Assembly: GCF_900111765.1 (NCBI RefSeq)
Contig: NZ_FOIB01000002.1
Span: forward strand, 434,001-498,000
Direction: 5' to 3'
From: Myxococcus fulvus
GTDB lineage: Bacteria; Myxococcota; Myxococcia; Myxococcales; Myxococcaceae
Length of the DNA stretch: 64,000 nucleotides
In this document: positions 25,714-34,409 of the stretch, in pieces
How positions within the stretch are numbered: the first letter of the stretch is position 1
Layout: each line of letters opens with the position of its first letter
Translations under genes and position numbers: made by a program
The notes under the pieces: model-generated
The model's input: only the letters and a program-made list of their open reading frames with translations
Database searches by the model: none
What the model was told of the DNA's origin: nothing

Positions 25714-27045
25714 ATGACCTCGCCCATTTCGCGGAACGGCGCTCTCACCCACCCCTTCCCGACCGACGCGGACCCGCTCCTCACACCGAGCAGCCTCGGG
25801 ACACACCTTCCCCGGGCCTCCGGCAACATCGTGGAGCCAGCACCACGGCAGGTCTCCAGTATCCCGGTAATGAGACGTCCCGCCCACGGAATCGGGACGT
25901 CTCAAATCGAAGACACCGCCGTGCGGGCCGGCGTCACGCGCGGCGACCTCACCGGGTCCACTTCACGCCAGGGCCTCCCTCCGGACCCAGTCACCCGCGC
26001 CACCCCGTGGTTCGGCGACCGCACGCGCGTGTCGGACGTCGGCGAACTGGATGCCCACTCGCGAACAGTCGCTTCCGTCGAGCCGGGACTCACGCTCCCG
26101 CCGTCCGCGAGTCCGGCGGACGCGAAGGCGCGCGCCTCACGGGTGTCCGCGGATGACTTCGGCGCCATGAAGCCAGGCCCCTCGTCGCTGGTTCTCCAAC
26201 ACGACACCACCCCACGCGCAGGCGCGGTGAGCGGATGGGGGCTCTCCACGTGGACTCCCTCGCCCTCCCCTCTCGGCAATGCGCGCTTCACTGGCGTCGT
26301 GCAGCTGTCGCCCGTGGCCTCGGGACAGGAGGTGCTCGGCCCGGGCTCACGCGGTGAGGGCATCCGCGCGGTGCAGGGCGCGCTGCTCGAAATGGGCTTC
26401 GCTCTGCACGGCGGCGCCGACGGACAATTCGGCCCCCAGACGGTCCGCGCGCTGCGCAACTTCCAGGTCCACGCCAGCCGCACGCTGCCGGGCGTCAAGG
26501 TGACGGGCGCGCTGGACGCGGCCACGCTCAAAGCGCTCGACTCACTGGCGCCCGCGCCCGGTGCCCGTGGACAGTCGCGCGGGATTCCTCCCGCCGTTTA
26601 CGAGGGCCAGCCCGTGCGCGTCATCGTCGCGCTGCGCGAGCACCGCACGTTCCTCTACGACTCCGAGGGGCGGCTGGTGGACATCTTCCCCAACGCCTCG
26701 GGTACCCAGGCCACGCCCACGCGCGCGGGCCTCAAGGTCGTCCGCTCACGTCTGGACCAAGCCGCCGCCGAGGCCGCCGGGGCGCGCCTCTGGAACGACA
26801 AGCACGTCTTCGGCACGCGCATCCTGGACCTGTCGTGGGCGGACGGACGCCACTCCGCCGAGGAGCTGCATGGCACCAACGCCCCCGCCCTGCTCGGCAT
26901 GGACGTGTCCCATGGCTGCATCCGTCACTCGAACGAAGCCATCATCGTGCTCCACGACGCGCTGTCCGCGGGGGACCGCGTGGCCATCGTGGAGCACGTG
27001 AACGACCCGCACCTGGGCGCCGTCGCCCCGGTGCCGGTCTCCTGA
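25714..27045 (+). CDS. L,D-transpeptidase (YkuD) with peptidoglycan-binding domain
   Basis: YkuD enzymes make 3-3 peptide cross-links or attach proteins to peptidoglycan, using an active-site Cys. This 443-residue protein has a Pro/Ser/Thr-rich, unstructured first ~200 residues and no clear signal peptide. A PG_binding_1 domain follows (about 205-275, GEGIRAVQGALLEMGF...GQFGPQTVRALRNFQ), then the catalytic domain with HGTNAPALLG and the active-site motif SHGCIRHSN, Cys402. The missing signal peptide makes the start or the export route uncertain. It follows the MltD-like gene by 67 bp, and the pair would cut and re-link the wall. Confidence 0.88.
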   Translation: MTSPISRNGALTHPFPTDADPLLTPSSLGTHLPRASGNIVEPAPRQVSSIPVMRRPAHGIGTSQIEDTAVRAGVTRGDLTGSTSRQGLPPDPVTRATPWFGDRTRVSDVGELDAHSRTVASVEPGLTLPPSASPADAKARASRVSADDFGAMKPGPSSLVLQHDTTPRAGAVSGWGLSTWTPSPSPLGNARFTGVVQLSPVASGQEVLGPGSRGEGIRAVQGALLEMGFALHGGADGQFGPQTVRALRNFQVHASRTLPGVKVTGALDAATLKALDSLAPAPGARGQSRGIPPAVYEGQPVRVIVALREHRTFLYDSEGRLVDIFPNASGTQATPTRAGLKVVRSRLDQAAAEAAGARLWNDKHVFGTRILDLSWADGRHSAEELHGTNAPALLGMDVSHGCIRHSNEAIIVLHDALSAGDRVAIVEHVNDPHLGAVAPVPVS

Positions 27046-27056
27046 CTGACGAACCG

Positions 27057-28814
27057 CTACCCCTCCTCGAGCAGCGCCTTGAGCTCCCGCACCCGACGGG
27101 TGATGAGGTCGCGGTCCACCGAGCGGTAGACCTCCGGGAGCAGCTCGCGGCTGGTGCACTCCTGCACCGCCACCAGGTTCTGCAGCTCGATTTCCAGCGG
27201 GTAGCTGGGCGGCACGAAGTCCGCGAGCACCGCGACCAGGTCCTCCTTGGACACGGCCTCGCGCCCCTCGGCCAGCGCGCGGAACTTCGAGCGCACCATG
27301 ACGGCCTCGATGTCCGCGCCGCTGAAGGCGCGCACGCCCTCCGGAATCAGCTTGGAGTAGGACTCGATGCCCTCCACGGACACGCCCGTCTTCTTGGACA
27401 TGGCCGCGAACAGCTCGTCGCGCTCCGCGTCCGTCTGCGGATAGAAGAGCGCCAGGTGCTCCTCGGCGCGCCCCTGCCGCTTCAGGTCGATGGGCAGCAG
27501 GTCCGGCCGCGCCGTCATCAGGAACCAGACAATCTTGCCGCGGTACTGCGTGTTGCCCATGAAGGAGGCAATGGAGCCGAACACGCGGCTGCTCGTCCCC
27601 GAGTCCCCGCCCGAGTCGCGGTTGCCCAGGAACGTGTCCGCCTCGTCGATCATCACCGCCACCGGCCACAGCGCCTTGAGCAGGTTGAAGATCTTCTCGA
27701 GGTTGGCCTCGGTGACGCCCTGCCACTGGCTGCGGAAGTTCAGGAACTTCACCACCGGGATGCCAATCTCTCCGGCGAAGCAGCTCACCATGAACGTCTT
27801 GCCCGTGCCCACGGGGCCCGACAGCAGGTAGCCCATGGGCATGACCTCCAGGCGCCCCTTCTTCAGCGCCGAGGCCGCCTGCCGCAGCATCTGCTTCGCC
27901 TTGGCGTGGCCCGCCACCGCGTCCAGCGTGTGCGCCGGCTCGATGAACTCCAACAGGCCGTGGCACTCCGCCTGGATGATCTCCTTCTTCTTCTCCTTGA
28001 GGAGCTCGGAGGTGATGCGCACCTCGCGCTCCAGCGCCTCGGTGAGCACCCGGTCCAGGTTGATGCGCGACAGGCCCGCCGTCATCTTCGCCAGGCCCGC
28101 GAGCGGCACGTCCGACAGCGACTGCAGCCGCTTGCCCTCCAGCTTGTAGCGCACATACTCCAGCCGCTCCTCCTCGGTGGGCAGCGGCAATTCAATCGGC
28201 GCGACGTACGGGTTGCGGGAGATGCGCGGCGCGATGTCCGCCAGGTTCTCCGCCAGCAGCACCACGGACACGTCGCCCGCGAGGAACTGCGGGTCGTGCG
28301 CCCACTTGTCCAACGTGGCCAGCACGAAGCGGTCCTCGGAGGACAGGTGCGAAATCTCGCCGCCCGGCACCAGCGTCTCCGCGAAGTCGATGATGAGCGC
28401 CAGCGAGCGCCCCTCGCTCAGCCGCATCCGCAGGAAGTTCTCCAGAATCTGGAGCGCCCGACCCGGGTCTCTCGGCATGACCTTGGCGTAGTCCGTGCCG
28501 TACATCGCGTCGTACCCGGACATCGTCCGCGCCAGGTCCTTCTGCGTCTCCGGCGTGGCCGAGCGGATGCCCGACGAGCGATCATAGAAGAGGACGTGGT
28601 CTCTTCCGCCGAAGAGCTCCTCGGAGAGGAACGTCTTGAGCGTGCCGAAGCCCAAGGACTCGTCCTCCATCTTGAGCGGCTGCAGGTCCCTCACTGCTCC
28701 GTAGAGCAGGAAGGTGCTCACCGTCTTCGTGTAGTACTTGCGCGCAAGCTGCTGCGCCCAGCGGGGGAGGTCCGCCAGCGGATCTTCCTTGTGGACCTTG
28801 CGTACCTTGCTCAC
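27057..28814 (-). CDS. AAA+ ATPase (two AAA-like modules, first degenerate)
   Basis: A 585-residue ATPase. The second half is a typical AAA module: Walker A SGPVGTGKT near 335, Walker B VAVMIDEAD near 388, sensor region IVWFLMTARPDLL and a C-terminal four-helix lid with FSGADIEAVM. The first half has AAA-like elements (LALIIDFAE, VSVVLLAENLADI, PLPTEEERLEYV) but no Walker A, so it looks like an inactive copy. The GTG at 28814 is chosen because AGGAGG lies 9 bases before it; other in-frame starts are worse spaced. The substrate or remodelling target is unknown. It is transcribed after the PEGA kinase with an 86-bp gap. Confidence 0.85.
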   Translation of the reverse strand: MSKVRKVHKEDPLADLPRWAQQLARKYYTKTVSTFLLYGAVRDLQPLKMEDESLGFGTLKTFLSEELFGGRDHVLFYDRSSGIRSATPETQKDLARTMSGYDAMYGTDYAKVMPRDPGRALQILENFLRMRLSEGRSLALIIDFAETLVPGGEISHLSSEDRFVLATLDKWAHDPQFLAGDVSVVLLAENLADIAPRISRNPYVAPIELPLPTEEERLEYVRYKLEGKRLQSLSDVPLAGLAKMTAGLSRINLDRVLTEALEREVRITSELLKEKKKEIIQAECHGLLEFIEPAHTLDAVAGHAKAKQMLRQAASALKKGRLEVMPMGYLLSGPVGTGKTFMVSCFAGEIGIPVVKFLNFRSQWQGVTEANLEKIFNLLKALWPVAVMIDEADTFLGNRDSGGDSGTSSRVFGSIASFMGNTQYRGKIVWFLMTARPDLLPIDLKRQGRAEEHLALFYPQTDAERDELFAAMSKKTGVSVEGIESYSKLIPEGVRAFSGADIEAVMVRSKFRALAEGREAVSKEDLVAVLADFVPPSYPLEIELQNLVAVQECTSRELLPEVYRSVDRDLITRRVRELKALLEEG

Positions 28815-28900
28815 GGACACACGCCTCCTGTCACTCCCCACGAAAGGGAGTCGACACACCCGCTTCCCACGAAGGGAAGCGGGGCTCGATTTCATGGAAT

Positions 28901-31531
28901 CTAACGGCAGCGCGGCTGGCGCTTGAGCGAAACCGTCGTCGTGGCGATGGATTCTCCGGCCTCGGGCGCCGGGACCTCCACCTCCGCGTCGTTGTGGCAG
29001 CGCAGCTTCAGGGTGAGCTGGCGCTCGTTCGGCGACACCTGCACCGTGGTGGGCGTCGCCCCCAGCTCCCGGCTGCCCGCGAAGATGACCGCGCCGGCCG
29101 GCTTGGAGTCGATGCGCACCGACAGCTTGGACACCACCGGCTCCAGCTTCACCGCCACCTCGGTCGGCCCCTCACCGGACGCCGCCACGCGCTTGGACGC
29201 GGCCTTGTGCTGGGGGGCGCTCACCTCCACCACCCACGGGTCCGCGCCCACCGGAACGCCCTTGATGAACGCGTCCGTCTGGCCCTGCTCGCGCACCACC
29301 TTGCCGTCCACCTTCACCTGGGCGTCGGCCGGTTGGGTGACGAGCACCAGCGACGCGGTGCGCACCAGGCTCTCCAGCACCACCTCCACCGGGATGACTT
29401 CCTTGCCGCTCTTGACCTCGATTGTGCGGACGAAGGTCTTGTAGCCCTCCGCGCTCACCGTCACCATGACCTGGCCGGCCGTCACCTCACGCAGCACCGA
29501 CGTCCCCTTGCCCTCCACCGCGATGGGCTGGGTGTCCAGCAGCACCTGCACCCGGCCGCGCACCTCCGACGGCACGCGCTGCAGGTCCAGCATCACGTAG
29601 CCCTGCCCCGGACGGGACAGCGCCCAGCCCAACCCACCCAGCACCACCAGGGCCACGAGGCCGCACACGGCGTACAGCACCCGCTTGTCCAGGCCGCGTC
29701 GGCCGAGCGCGGGCACCGCCGTCGTCGAGCGCTCCTCCTCCTCTTCCTCCTCGTGCGCCACCGGGCGCGGCGGCGGCTTGGCCACCGGAGCCCCCGCGCC
29801 GAGCATCGGAGGCGGAGAGGGAGGACGCGAGCCGCCCTGGAGCCCCTCGGTCAACGCCTGCCGGGAGATGCCCTGCGACACGTCGGGCGGGAGCGCCGAG
29901 CGCGAGATGCCCTGCGACACGTCGGGCGGCGTCTCGCGGACGATGCGCGGCAGCGACTCTCCCCCACCCCGGCTGCCCCGGGGCGCCGACGCGGCGACCT
30001 CGGGCGGCACCAGCGTGGGCACCGTGGTCGAGGGCCGCACCACCGGCGGGCCGGATGGCGACAACACCGGCATGGACGCCTGGGACAGGCGCGGAGGCTG
30101 CGGCTGGGCCTGGGGCGGCGTCACCGGCAGGACGGCCGTCTTTCCCGTGGTGGGCTCGTCCTCGTCCTCCTCCTGGGCGCGCGTCTCCAGCGGGGTGACG
30201 GTGCGGCCCACGTTGGCGCCCGGCTGCGTGGTGGGCTCCGGGCTGTCCTCGAAGACGTGGTCGCTGGAGACGAGCTGCGTGGCCTGGACCTCGTCCTCCT
30301 TCGGCGCGGGCGCGGCGGTGGCCGCCGTCAGCTTGGGCAGCGCGGCCAGCGTGGGCGAGCGGCGCACGCCTCCGGGCGACACGGCGCCCATGGTCGCGGT
30401 GGACCGGGGCTGAGGGGCCACCGGCTGCACCACGGGCACCGCCACCGGCGGCGGCGCCGCGACGGGCTGGGGCGCGGGCTGGTGGGAGGAGGGCATGCTG
30501 CTGAAGCCGGCCGCGTCCAGCGCCGCGAGCATTCCGTCGGGGGGACGGATGTCGGCGTAGTCGGACAGGCGCTGCTTCTCGCGCTCCACTTCCTCCGCGA
30601 AGGTGGACTTCATGTACTGCATGAGGTCCTTGCGGCCGAAGATGGTCTCGCTGGTGATGAGGAAGCGCTGCAAGTCATCGCCCAGCTCGCTGGCGTACTG
30701 GTAGCGCTCGTCCACGTCCTTGGCGAGCGCGCGCATCACAATCTTCTCGAGCGTCTCCGGGATGCGCCGGTTGTACGTGGACGGCGCGGGGACCTCCGCC
30801 TTGCGCACCTTCTCCAGCACGCTGAAGTCGCTGTCGCCCACGAAGAGCCGCTCGCCCGTGAGCATCTCGTAGAGACACACGCCGATGGCGAACACGTCCG
30901 AGCGGCGGTCCAGCGGCAGGCCGCGGATCTGCTCCGGGCTCATGTAGCCGAACTTGCCCTTGAGGATGCCGGCCTGCGTCTTGGTCGCCTTGCCCGCGGC
31001 CTTGGCGATGCCGAAGTCGATGACCTTGACTTCGCCCTCGAAGGACAACAGGACGTTCTGCGGCGAGATGTCGCGGTGGACGATGTTCATGTCCCGCCCC
31101 ATCCCGTCCTTCTTCCGGTGGGCGTAGTCCAGGCCCTCGCACATCTTGGAGATGCAGAACGCCACCAGCGGCACCGGCGCCGGTTCCCCCTTCTTCCGGC
31201 AGCGGTCGAAGATGGCCCGCATGTCCTTGCCGGGGATGTACTCCATCGAGATGAAGTAGCTGCTGGCGATCTGCCCCAGCTCGTAGATCTGGGCGATGTT
31301 GGCGTGGCTCAGCTGGACGCTGATCTTCGCCTCATCGATGAACATCGAGATGAACTCTTCGTCCTCCGCGATGTTCGGCAGGATGCGCTTGATGGCCACG
31401 AGCCGCTCGAAGCCGCTCGCGCCGAACTGCTTGCCGCGCCACACCTCCGCCATGCCGCCGATGTTGATGCGGTCCAGAAGGAGGTACTTCCCAAATGGAA
31501 TGGGCTGCCGCTTCGGTTGAGAGGTCGTCAC
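28901..31531 (-). CDS. Serine/threonine protein kinase with transmembrane helix and PEGA domains
   Basis: An 876-residue receptor-like kinase. The kinase domain has the glycine loop INIGGMAEVW (23-32), Lys48, HRDISPQN (152-159) and DFG (172-174). A long Pro-rich cytoplasmic linker follows, with two copies of PPDVSQGISR, then one TM near 614-634 (AVCGLVALVVLGGLGWAL) and an external region of PEGA-type beta domains (GYVMLDLQRVPSEVRG, SKLSVRIDSKPAGAVIFAG). It probably senses an envelope signal. HRDIS in place of HRDLK is common in myxobacterial kinases. GTG is the start, with no strong ribosome binding site. Confidence 0.92.
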   Translation of the reverse strand: MTTSQPKRQPIPFGKYLLLDRINIGGMAEVWRGKQFGASGFERLVAIKRILPNIAEDEEFISMFIDEAKISVQLSHANIAQIYELGQIASSYFISMEYIPGKDMRAIFDRCRKKGEPAPVPLVAFCISKMCEGLDYAHRKKDGMGRDMNIVHRDISPQNVLLSFEGEVKVIDFGIAKAAGKATKTQAGILKGKFGYMSPEQIRGLPLDRRSDVFAIGVCLYEMLTGERLFVGDSDFSVLEKVRKAEVPAPSTYNRRIPETLEKIVMRALAKDVDERYQYASELGDDLQRFLITSETIFGRKDLMQYMKSTFAEEVEREKQRLSDYADIRPPDGMLAALDAAGFSSMPSSHQPAPQPVAAPPPVAVPVVQPVAPQPRSTATMGAVSPGGVRRSPTLAALPKLTAATAAPAPKEDEVQATQLVSSDHVFEDSPEPTTQPGANVGRTVTPLETRAQEEDEDEPTTGKTAVLPVTPPQAQPQPPRLSQASMPVLSPSGPPVVRPSTTVPTLVPPEVAASAPRGSRGGGESLPRIVRETPPDVSQGISRSALPPDVSQGISRQALTEGLQGGSRPPSPPPMLGAGAPVAKPPPRPVAHEEEEEEERSTTAVPALGRRGLDKRVLYAVCGLVALVVLGGLGWALSRPGQGYVMLDLQRVPSEVRGRVQVLLDTQPIAVEGKGTSVLREVTAGQVMVTVSAEGYKTFVRTIEVKSGKEVIPVEVVLESLVRTASLVLVTQPADAQVKVDGKVVREQGQTDAFIKGVPVGADPWVVEVSAPQHKAASKRVAASGEGPTEVAVKLEPVVSKLSVRIDSKPAGAVIFAGSRELGATPTTVQVSPNERQLTLKLRCHNDAEVEVPAPEAGESIATTTVSLKRQPRCR

Positions 31532-31651
31532 GTGGGGGAGGGTCCGTTCAACGCGAGCCTAGCGATCGCCCGTCCGCAGGGTCAACCACACGGCACCTCC
31601 CCACGCGCCCTCCAGGCGAGCAGGCAACAGGCGCGTAGCGGCGCGTTTTTC

Positions 31652-32434
31652 TCAAGGTTGAAGACTGGAGGTGCTCCCCGCGTCCGCGGCGACATCCGCG
31701 GAGGGGGCCTGTGCGTCGCGGAAGGCGGTGCCCGGCTCGGGGGACTCCTCGCCCATGGCGGGCTGCACGAGCAGGAAGCGCGTCTCTCCCCCGACGGAGA
31801 GCACCTCGGGGGGACCGAAGCGCGTCTCCGCGGACAGGCCCACCAGCGTCACCCACGCGCCCTTGCGCTCGGGGGCCACGCAGTACAGGAGCGTGCCGGG
31901 GCGCACCCCTGGGGCTTCTTGCACCGGGCCCTCGCAGTCCTTTCGGACCTGGAGGGTGTATCCGGGGAGCTGCTCCCCCCGCACCAGGTAGGGCGGGCGG
32001 CCGAGCTGCTCCAGGAAGGTCTGGAGCACGCGGGGGTCCTCCAGGACGGCGTCCTGGGTGGACTGCTCCTGGGCCAGCTTCTGGAAGCGCTGCAGGGCCA
32101 TGGAGGCCGCGTCCGTGGACTCGATGGGGATGCGACTCTCCGCGAGCATCAGGTCGAAGAAGAGCGCGCCCACCAGGAGGATGGGCAGCAGGCGGTAGCC
32201 CTTGAAGTCGTCGGCCCTGCCCCGCGCGAGCCCGCCGAAGATGGCCACGCCCACGGCGAGGGCCGTCAGGCCGAGCACCACCGCGGGCCGCACCGGCGAG
32301 GGCAGCTCGATGAGGGCGGACACGTCCGCGCTCCGGGCCCGCACGGCGTCGGCGAGGTCTCCTCCGTAGATCCAACCGAGTGCGGCCAGGCTGAGCAGGT
32401 TGCCCAACAGCGTCTTACGGGAGGGAAGCGTCAT
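31652..32434 (-). CDS. Membrane protein of unknown function in the ABC operon
   Basis: I do not recognise a family. The 260-residue protein has three hydrophobic segments in the first ~110 residues (LLGNLLSLAALGWIYG, PAVVLGLTALAVGVAIFGGL, LLPILLVGALFFDLML). These are followed by a soluble, probably periplasmic part with Cys residues in KDCEGP and LLYCVAPE, then an acidic C-terminus. Its ATG overlaps the stop of the permease gene (4-bp overlap), so it is coupled to the ABC transporter and is likely an accessory subunit. It is the last gene of the four-gene operon. Confidence 0.65.
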   Translation of the reverse strand: MTLPSRKTLLGNLLSLAALGWIYGGDLADAVRARSADVSALIELPSPVRPAVVLGLTALAVGVAIFGGLARGRADDFKGYRLLPILLVGALFFDLMLAESRIPIESTDAASMALQRFQKLAQEQSTQDAVLEDPRVLQTFLEQLGRPPYLVRGEQLPGYTLQVRKDCEGPVQEAPGVRPGTLLYCVAPERKGAWVTLVGLSAETRFGPPEVLSVGGETRFLLVQPAMGEESPEPGTAFRDAQAPSADVAADAGSTSSLQP

Positions 32435-33711
32435 CCTGCGAGCGTCCGTGCGGGGTCGGTGGCGGCGGCGCGCCGGCTGGGGAAGTAGGCCCCGGCCAAC
32501 GCGGCCAGGAGTCCCAGTACCACACCCCCGAGCACCACGGGCCAGGGGAAGGAGAAGAAGCTGTCCGGCTTGTACGGGAAGTTGGGCAGGTAGCTGGCGG
32601 CGAGCCGGTTGACGGCGAGGGACGCGGCGAGCGCCACCCCGGTGCCGATGGCGCCCCCGGCGAGCCCCACCACGGCGGCCTCGGCCAAGACGATGGCCCG
32701 GATGTCCGCGCGCGACGCGCCCACCGCCTGCATCACGCCAATCTCCTTGGCGCGCGCGCGCACCGAGGCCGACAGCGCGTGGGCGATGTTCACCGCCGCC
32801 AGGAAGCAGATGAGGATGGACAAGAGCGCCAGCGCGGACGTGGTGAGCGCCACCGCGGCGCCGGTGTTCTCCGCCATGCGCCTCTCCTGGTCATCGATTT
32901 CGAGCCCCATCCCCTTCACCGCGTCCACCAACGCCGGGACGTGGGACGGGTCCTTGGCCACCAGCGTCACGCCCGAGTAGCTGTCCGCGTCCACGCCCGC
33001 CGCGCGGTTGAGGCGCACCGCCGTCTCCAGCGGAATGGTGATGCCGGCGAACATGGCCCGGTCGGACGCGCCCACCACCTGCGTCTGCGCGGACGTGGTG
33101 GGGCCGGTGGCGGACTGGGACACGTAGGAGCGGTTGAACTCCACCGGGAAGCCGAAGCCCACAATCATGTTCGCGGACAGCTGCGGCAGCTTGCGCGCGG
33201 GGGCGAAGGTCTTGTTGTACAGCTCGAGCAGGCGTGTGGACACGAGCGCGGGGATGGGCTGGCCCTCGCCGGGGTCCTTGAACTCGCCCATCTGCACGTC
33301 GCCCTTCACGAGCGCCGGCTCCACGCCCATGGCCAGCACCTCCATGCCCATGCGCAGCCGGGTGCCGAAGAAGACGCCGTCGTAGCGCGTCACCGCGGGC
33401 ACGCGCACGTTCATCTTCCGGTACGCGGACTCCACGCCGGGCAGCGCGGTGAGCCGCTCCACCGCCTCCCGGTCCAGCTTGCCGCCGCCGAGCAGCGAGC
33501 CCAGCGACACCGACGAGGGCACCACGTCCACCAAGCGCGCGTCGGTGGGAAATATCTTCTCGCGGATGACCGCGCCCACGCCCAGGCCCAGGCCGATGAA
33601 GAACACGAGCGTGCCCACGCCCATGGCCACGCCGAAGGCGGAGAAGAACGCGCCCCGGCGCTCGCGCGCGAGGCTCAGCCGCACCAGTCGCGACAGTGCG
33701 TCCAGTCTCAC
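32431..33711 (-). CDS. ABC transporter permease (MacB/LolC/FtsX type)
   Basis: A 426-residue permease with the MacB architecture: one N-terminal TM (FFSAFGVAMGVGTLVFFIGLGLGV), a ~230-residue periplasmic domain, and three C-terminal TMs in the FtsX domain (LLSILICFLAAVNIAHALSAS...EIGVMQAVGASRADI). Proteins of this type are mechanotransmitters moving lipoproteins, toxins or peptides out of the inner membrane rather than through a classic channel. Overlaps with the ATPase gene (33708) and the downstream membrane protein (32434) are 4 bp each, so stoichiometric expression is likely. Confidence 0.9.
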   Translation of the reverse strand: MRLDALSRLVRLSLARERRGAFFSAFGVAMGVGTLVFFIGLGLGVGAVIREKIFPTDARLVDVVPSSVSLGSLLGGGKLDREAVERLTALPGVESAYRKMNVRVPAVTRYDGVFFGTRLRMGMEVLAMGVEPALVKGDVQMGEFKDPGEGQPIPALVSTRLLELYNKTFAPARKLPQLSANMIVGFGFPVEFNRSYVSQSATGPTTSAQTQVVGASDRAMFAGITIPLETAVRLNRAAGVDADSYSGVTLVAKDPSHVPALVDAVKGMGLEIDDQERRMAENTGAAVALTTSALALLSILICFLAAVNIAHALSASVRARAKEIGVMQAVGASRADIRAIVLAEAAVVGLAGGAIGTGVALAASLAVNRLAASYLPNFPYKPDSFFSFPWPVVLGGVVLGLLAALAGAYFPSRRAAATDPARTLAG

Positions 33712-34409
33712 GGGACACCTCCCGAGGCCACCTGGGATGTCGCGCGCTCCTCCACGAGCTTGCCTTCCTTGAGCCGCAGCACGCGCCGGGCGGCGGCGCT
33801 CATCCGGTCCTCGTGGGTGACGGCCAGCACGGTGAGCCCCTCGCGGTGCAGCTCGCGGAACAACTGGATGACGCCGTCACCGGTGGCCGCGTCCAGGTTG
33901 CCGGTGGGCTCGTCACACAACAGCAGCTTCGGACCGCCGTAGAGCGCGCGGGCGATGGCCACGCGCTGACGCTCGCCGCCGGACAGGCGCACCGGCGCGC
34001 GGTCCTTCTTCGCGCCCAGGCCCACGCGCTCCAGCAGCGCCTCCGCGCGCTTGACGGCCTCGGGCGTGCGGGGGCCGAAGTACGAGGGCAGCAGCACGTT
34101 CTCCAGCGCGGACAGGTTGGGGATGAGGTGGAAGGACTGGAAGACGAAGCCCACGTGCGTGTTGCGGAAGCGCGCGAGCGCGGCGTCCTTCAATCCGCTG
34201 AGCGTCACGCCGCCCACCCTCACCTCGCCCCGGTAGTCGATGTCCAGTCCGCCCAAGAGGTGCAGCAGCGTGGACTTGCCGCTGCCGGACGGGCCCACCA
34301 CCGCGACGAAGTCCCCATCGTCCACGTCCAGGGACATCCCGTCGAGCACCCGCACCCGGGTGCCATCGCCATCGATGTATTCCTTGGTGACGTCTCGGGC
34401 TTGAATCAC
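33708..34409 (-). CDS. ABC transporter ATP-binding protein (MacB/LolD type)
   Basis: A 233-residue ATPase with Walker A GPSGSGKST, the Q-loop FQSFHLIPNL, signature motif LSGGERQRVAIARAL, Walker B LLLCDEPTGNLD and the H-loop His in AVTHEDRM. The DEPTGNLD wording is typical of the LolD/MacB group. It supplies energy to the FtsX-type permease encoded immediately downstream. Its ATG shares four bases with the stop of the preceding lipoprotein gene. The transported substrate is unknown. Confidence 0.93.
   Translation of the reverse strand: MIQARDVTKEYIDGDGTRVRVLDGMSLDVDDGDFVAVVGPSGSGKSTLLHLLGGLDIDYRGEVRVGGVTLSGLKDAALARFRNTHVGFVFQSFHLIPNLSALENVLLPSYFGPRTPEAVKRAEALLERVGLGAKKDRAPVRLSGGERQRVAIARALYGGPKLLLCDEPTGNLDAATGDGVIQLFRELHREGLTVLAVTHEDRMSAAARRVLRLKEGKLVEERATSQVASGGVP

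Noticed and set aside
29860..29935. Short 36-bp repeat (PPDVSQGISR twice) in the PEGA kinase linker
   Set aside because: A small duplication in a low-complexity linker; noted in the gene entry but not reported separately.
28994..32488. Open frame of 1164 codons on the + strand opposite the PEGA kinase
   Set aside because: Shadow of the kinase and neighbouring genes; its composition is His/Arg/Leu-rich and no motif is present.
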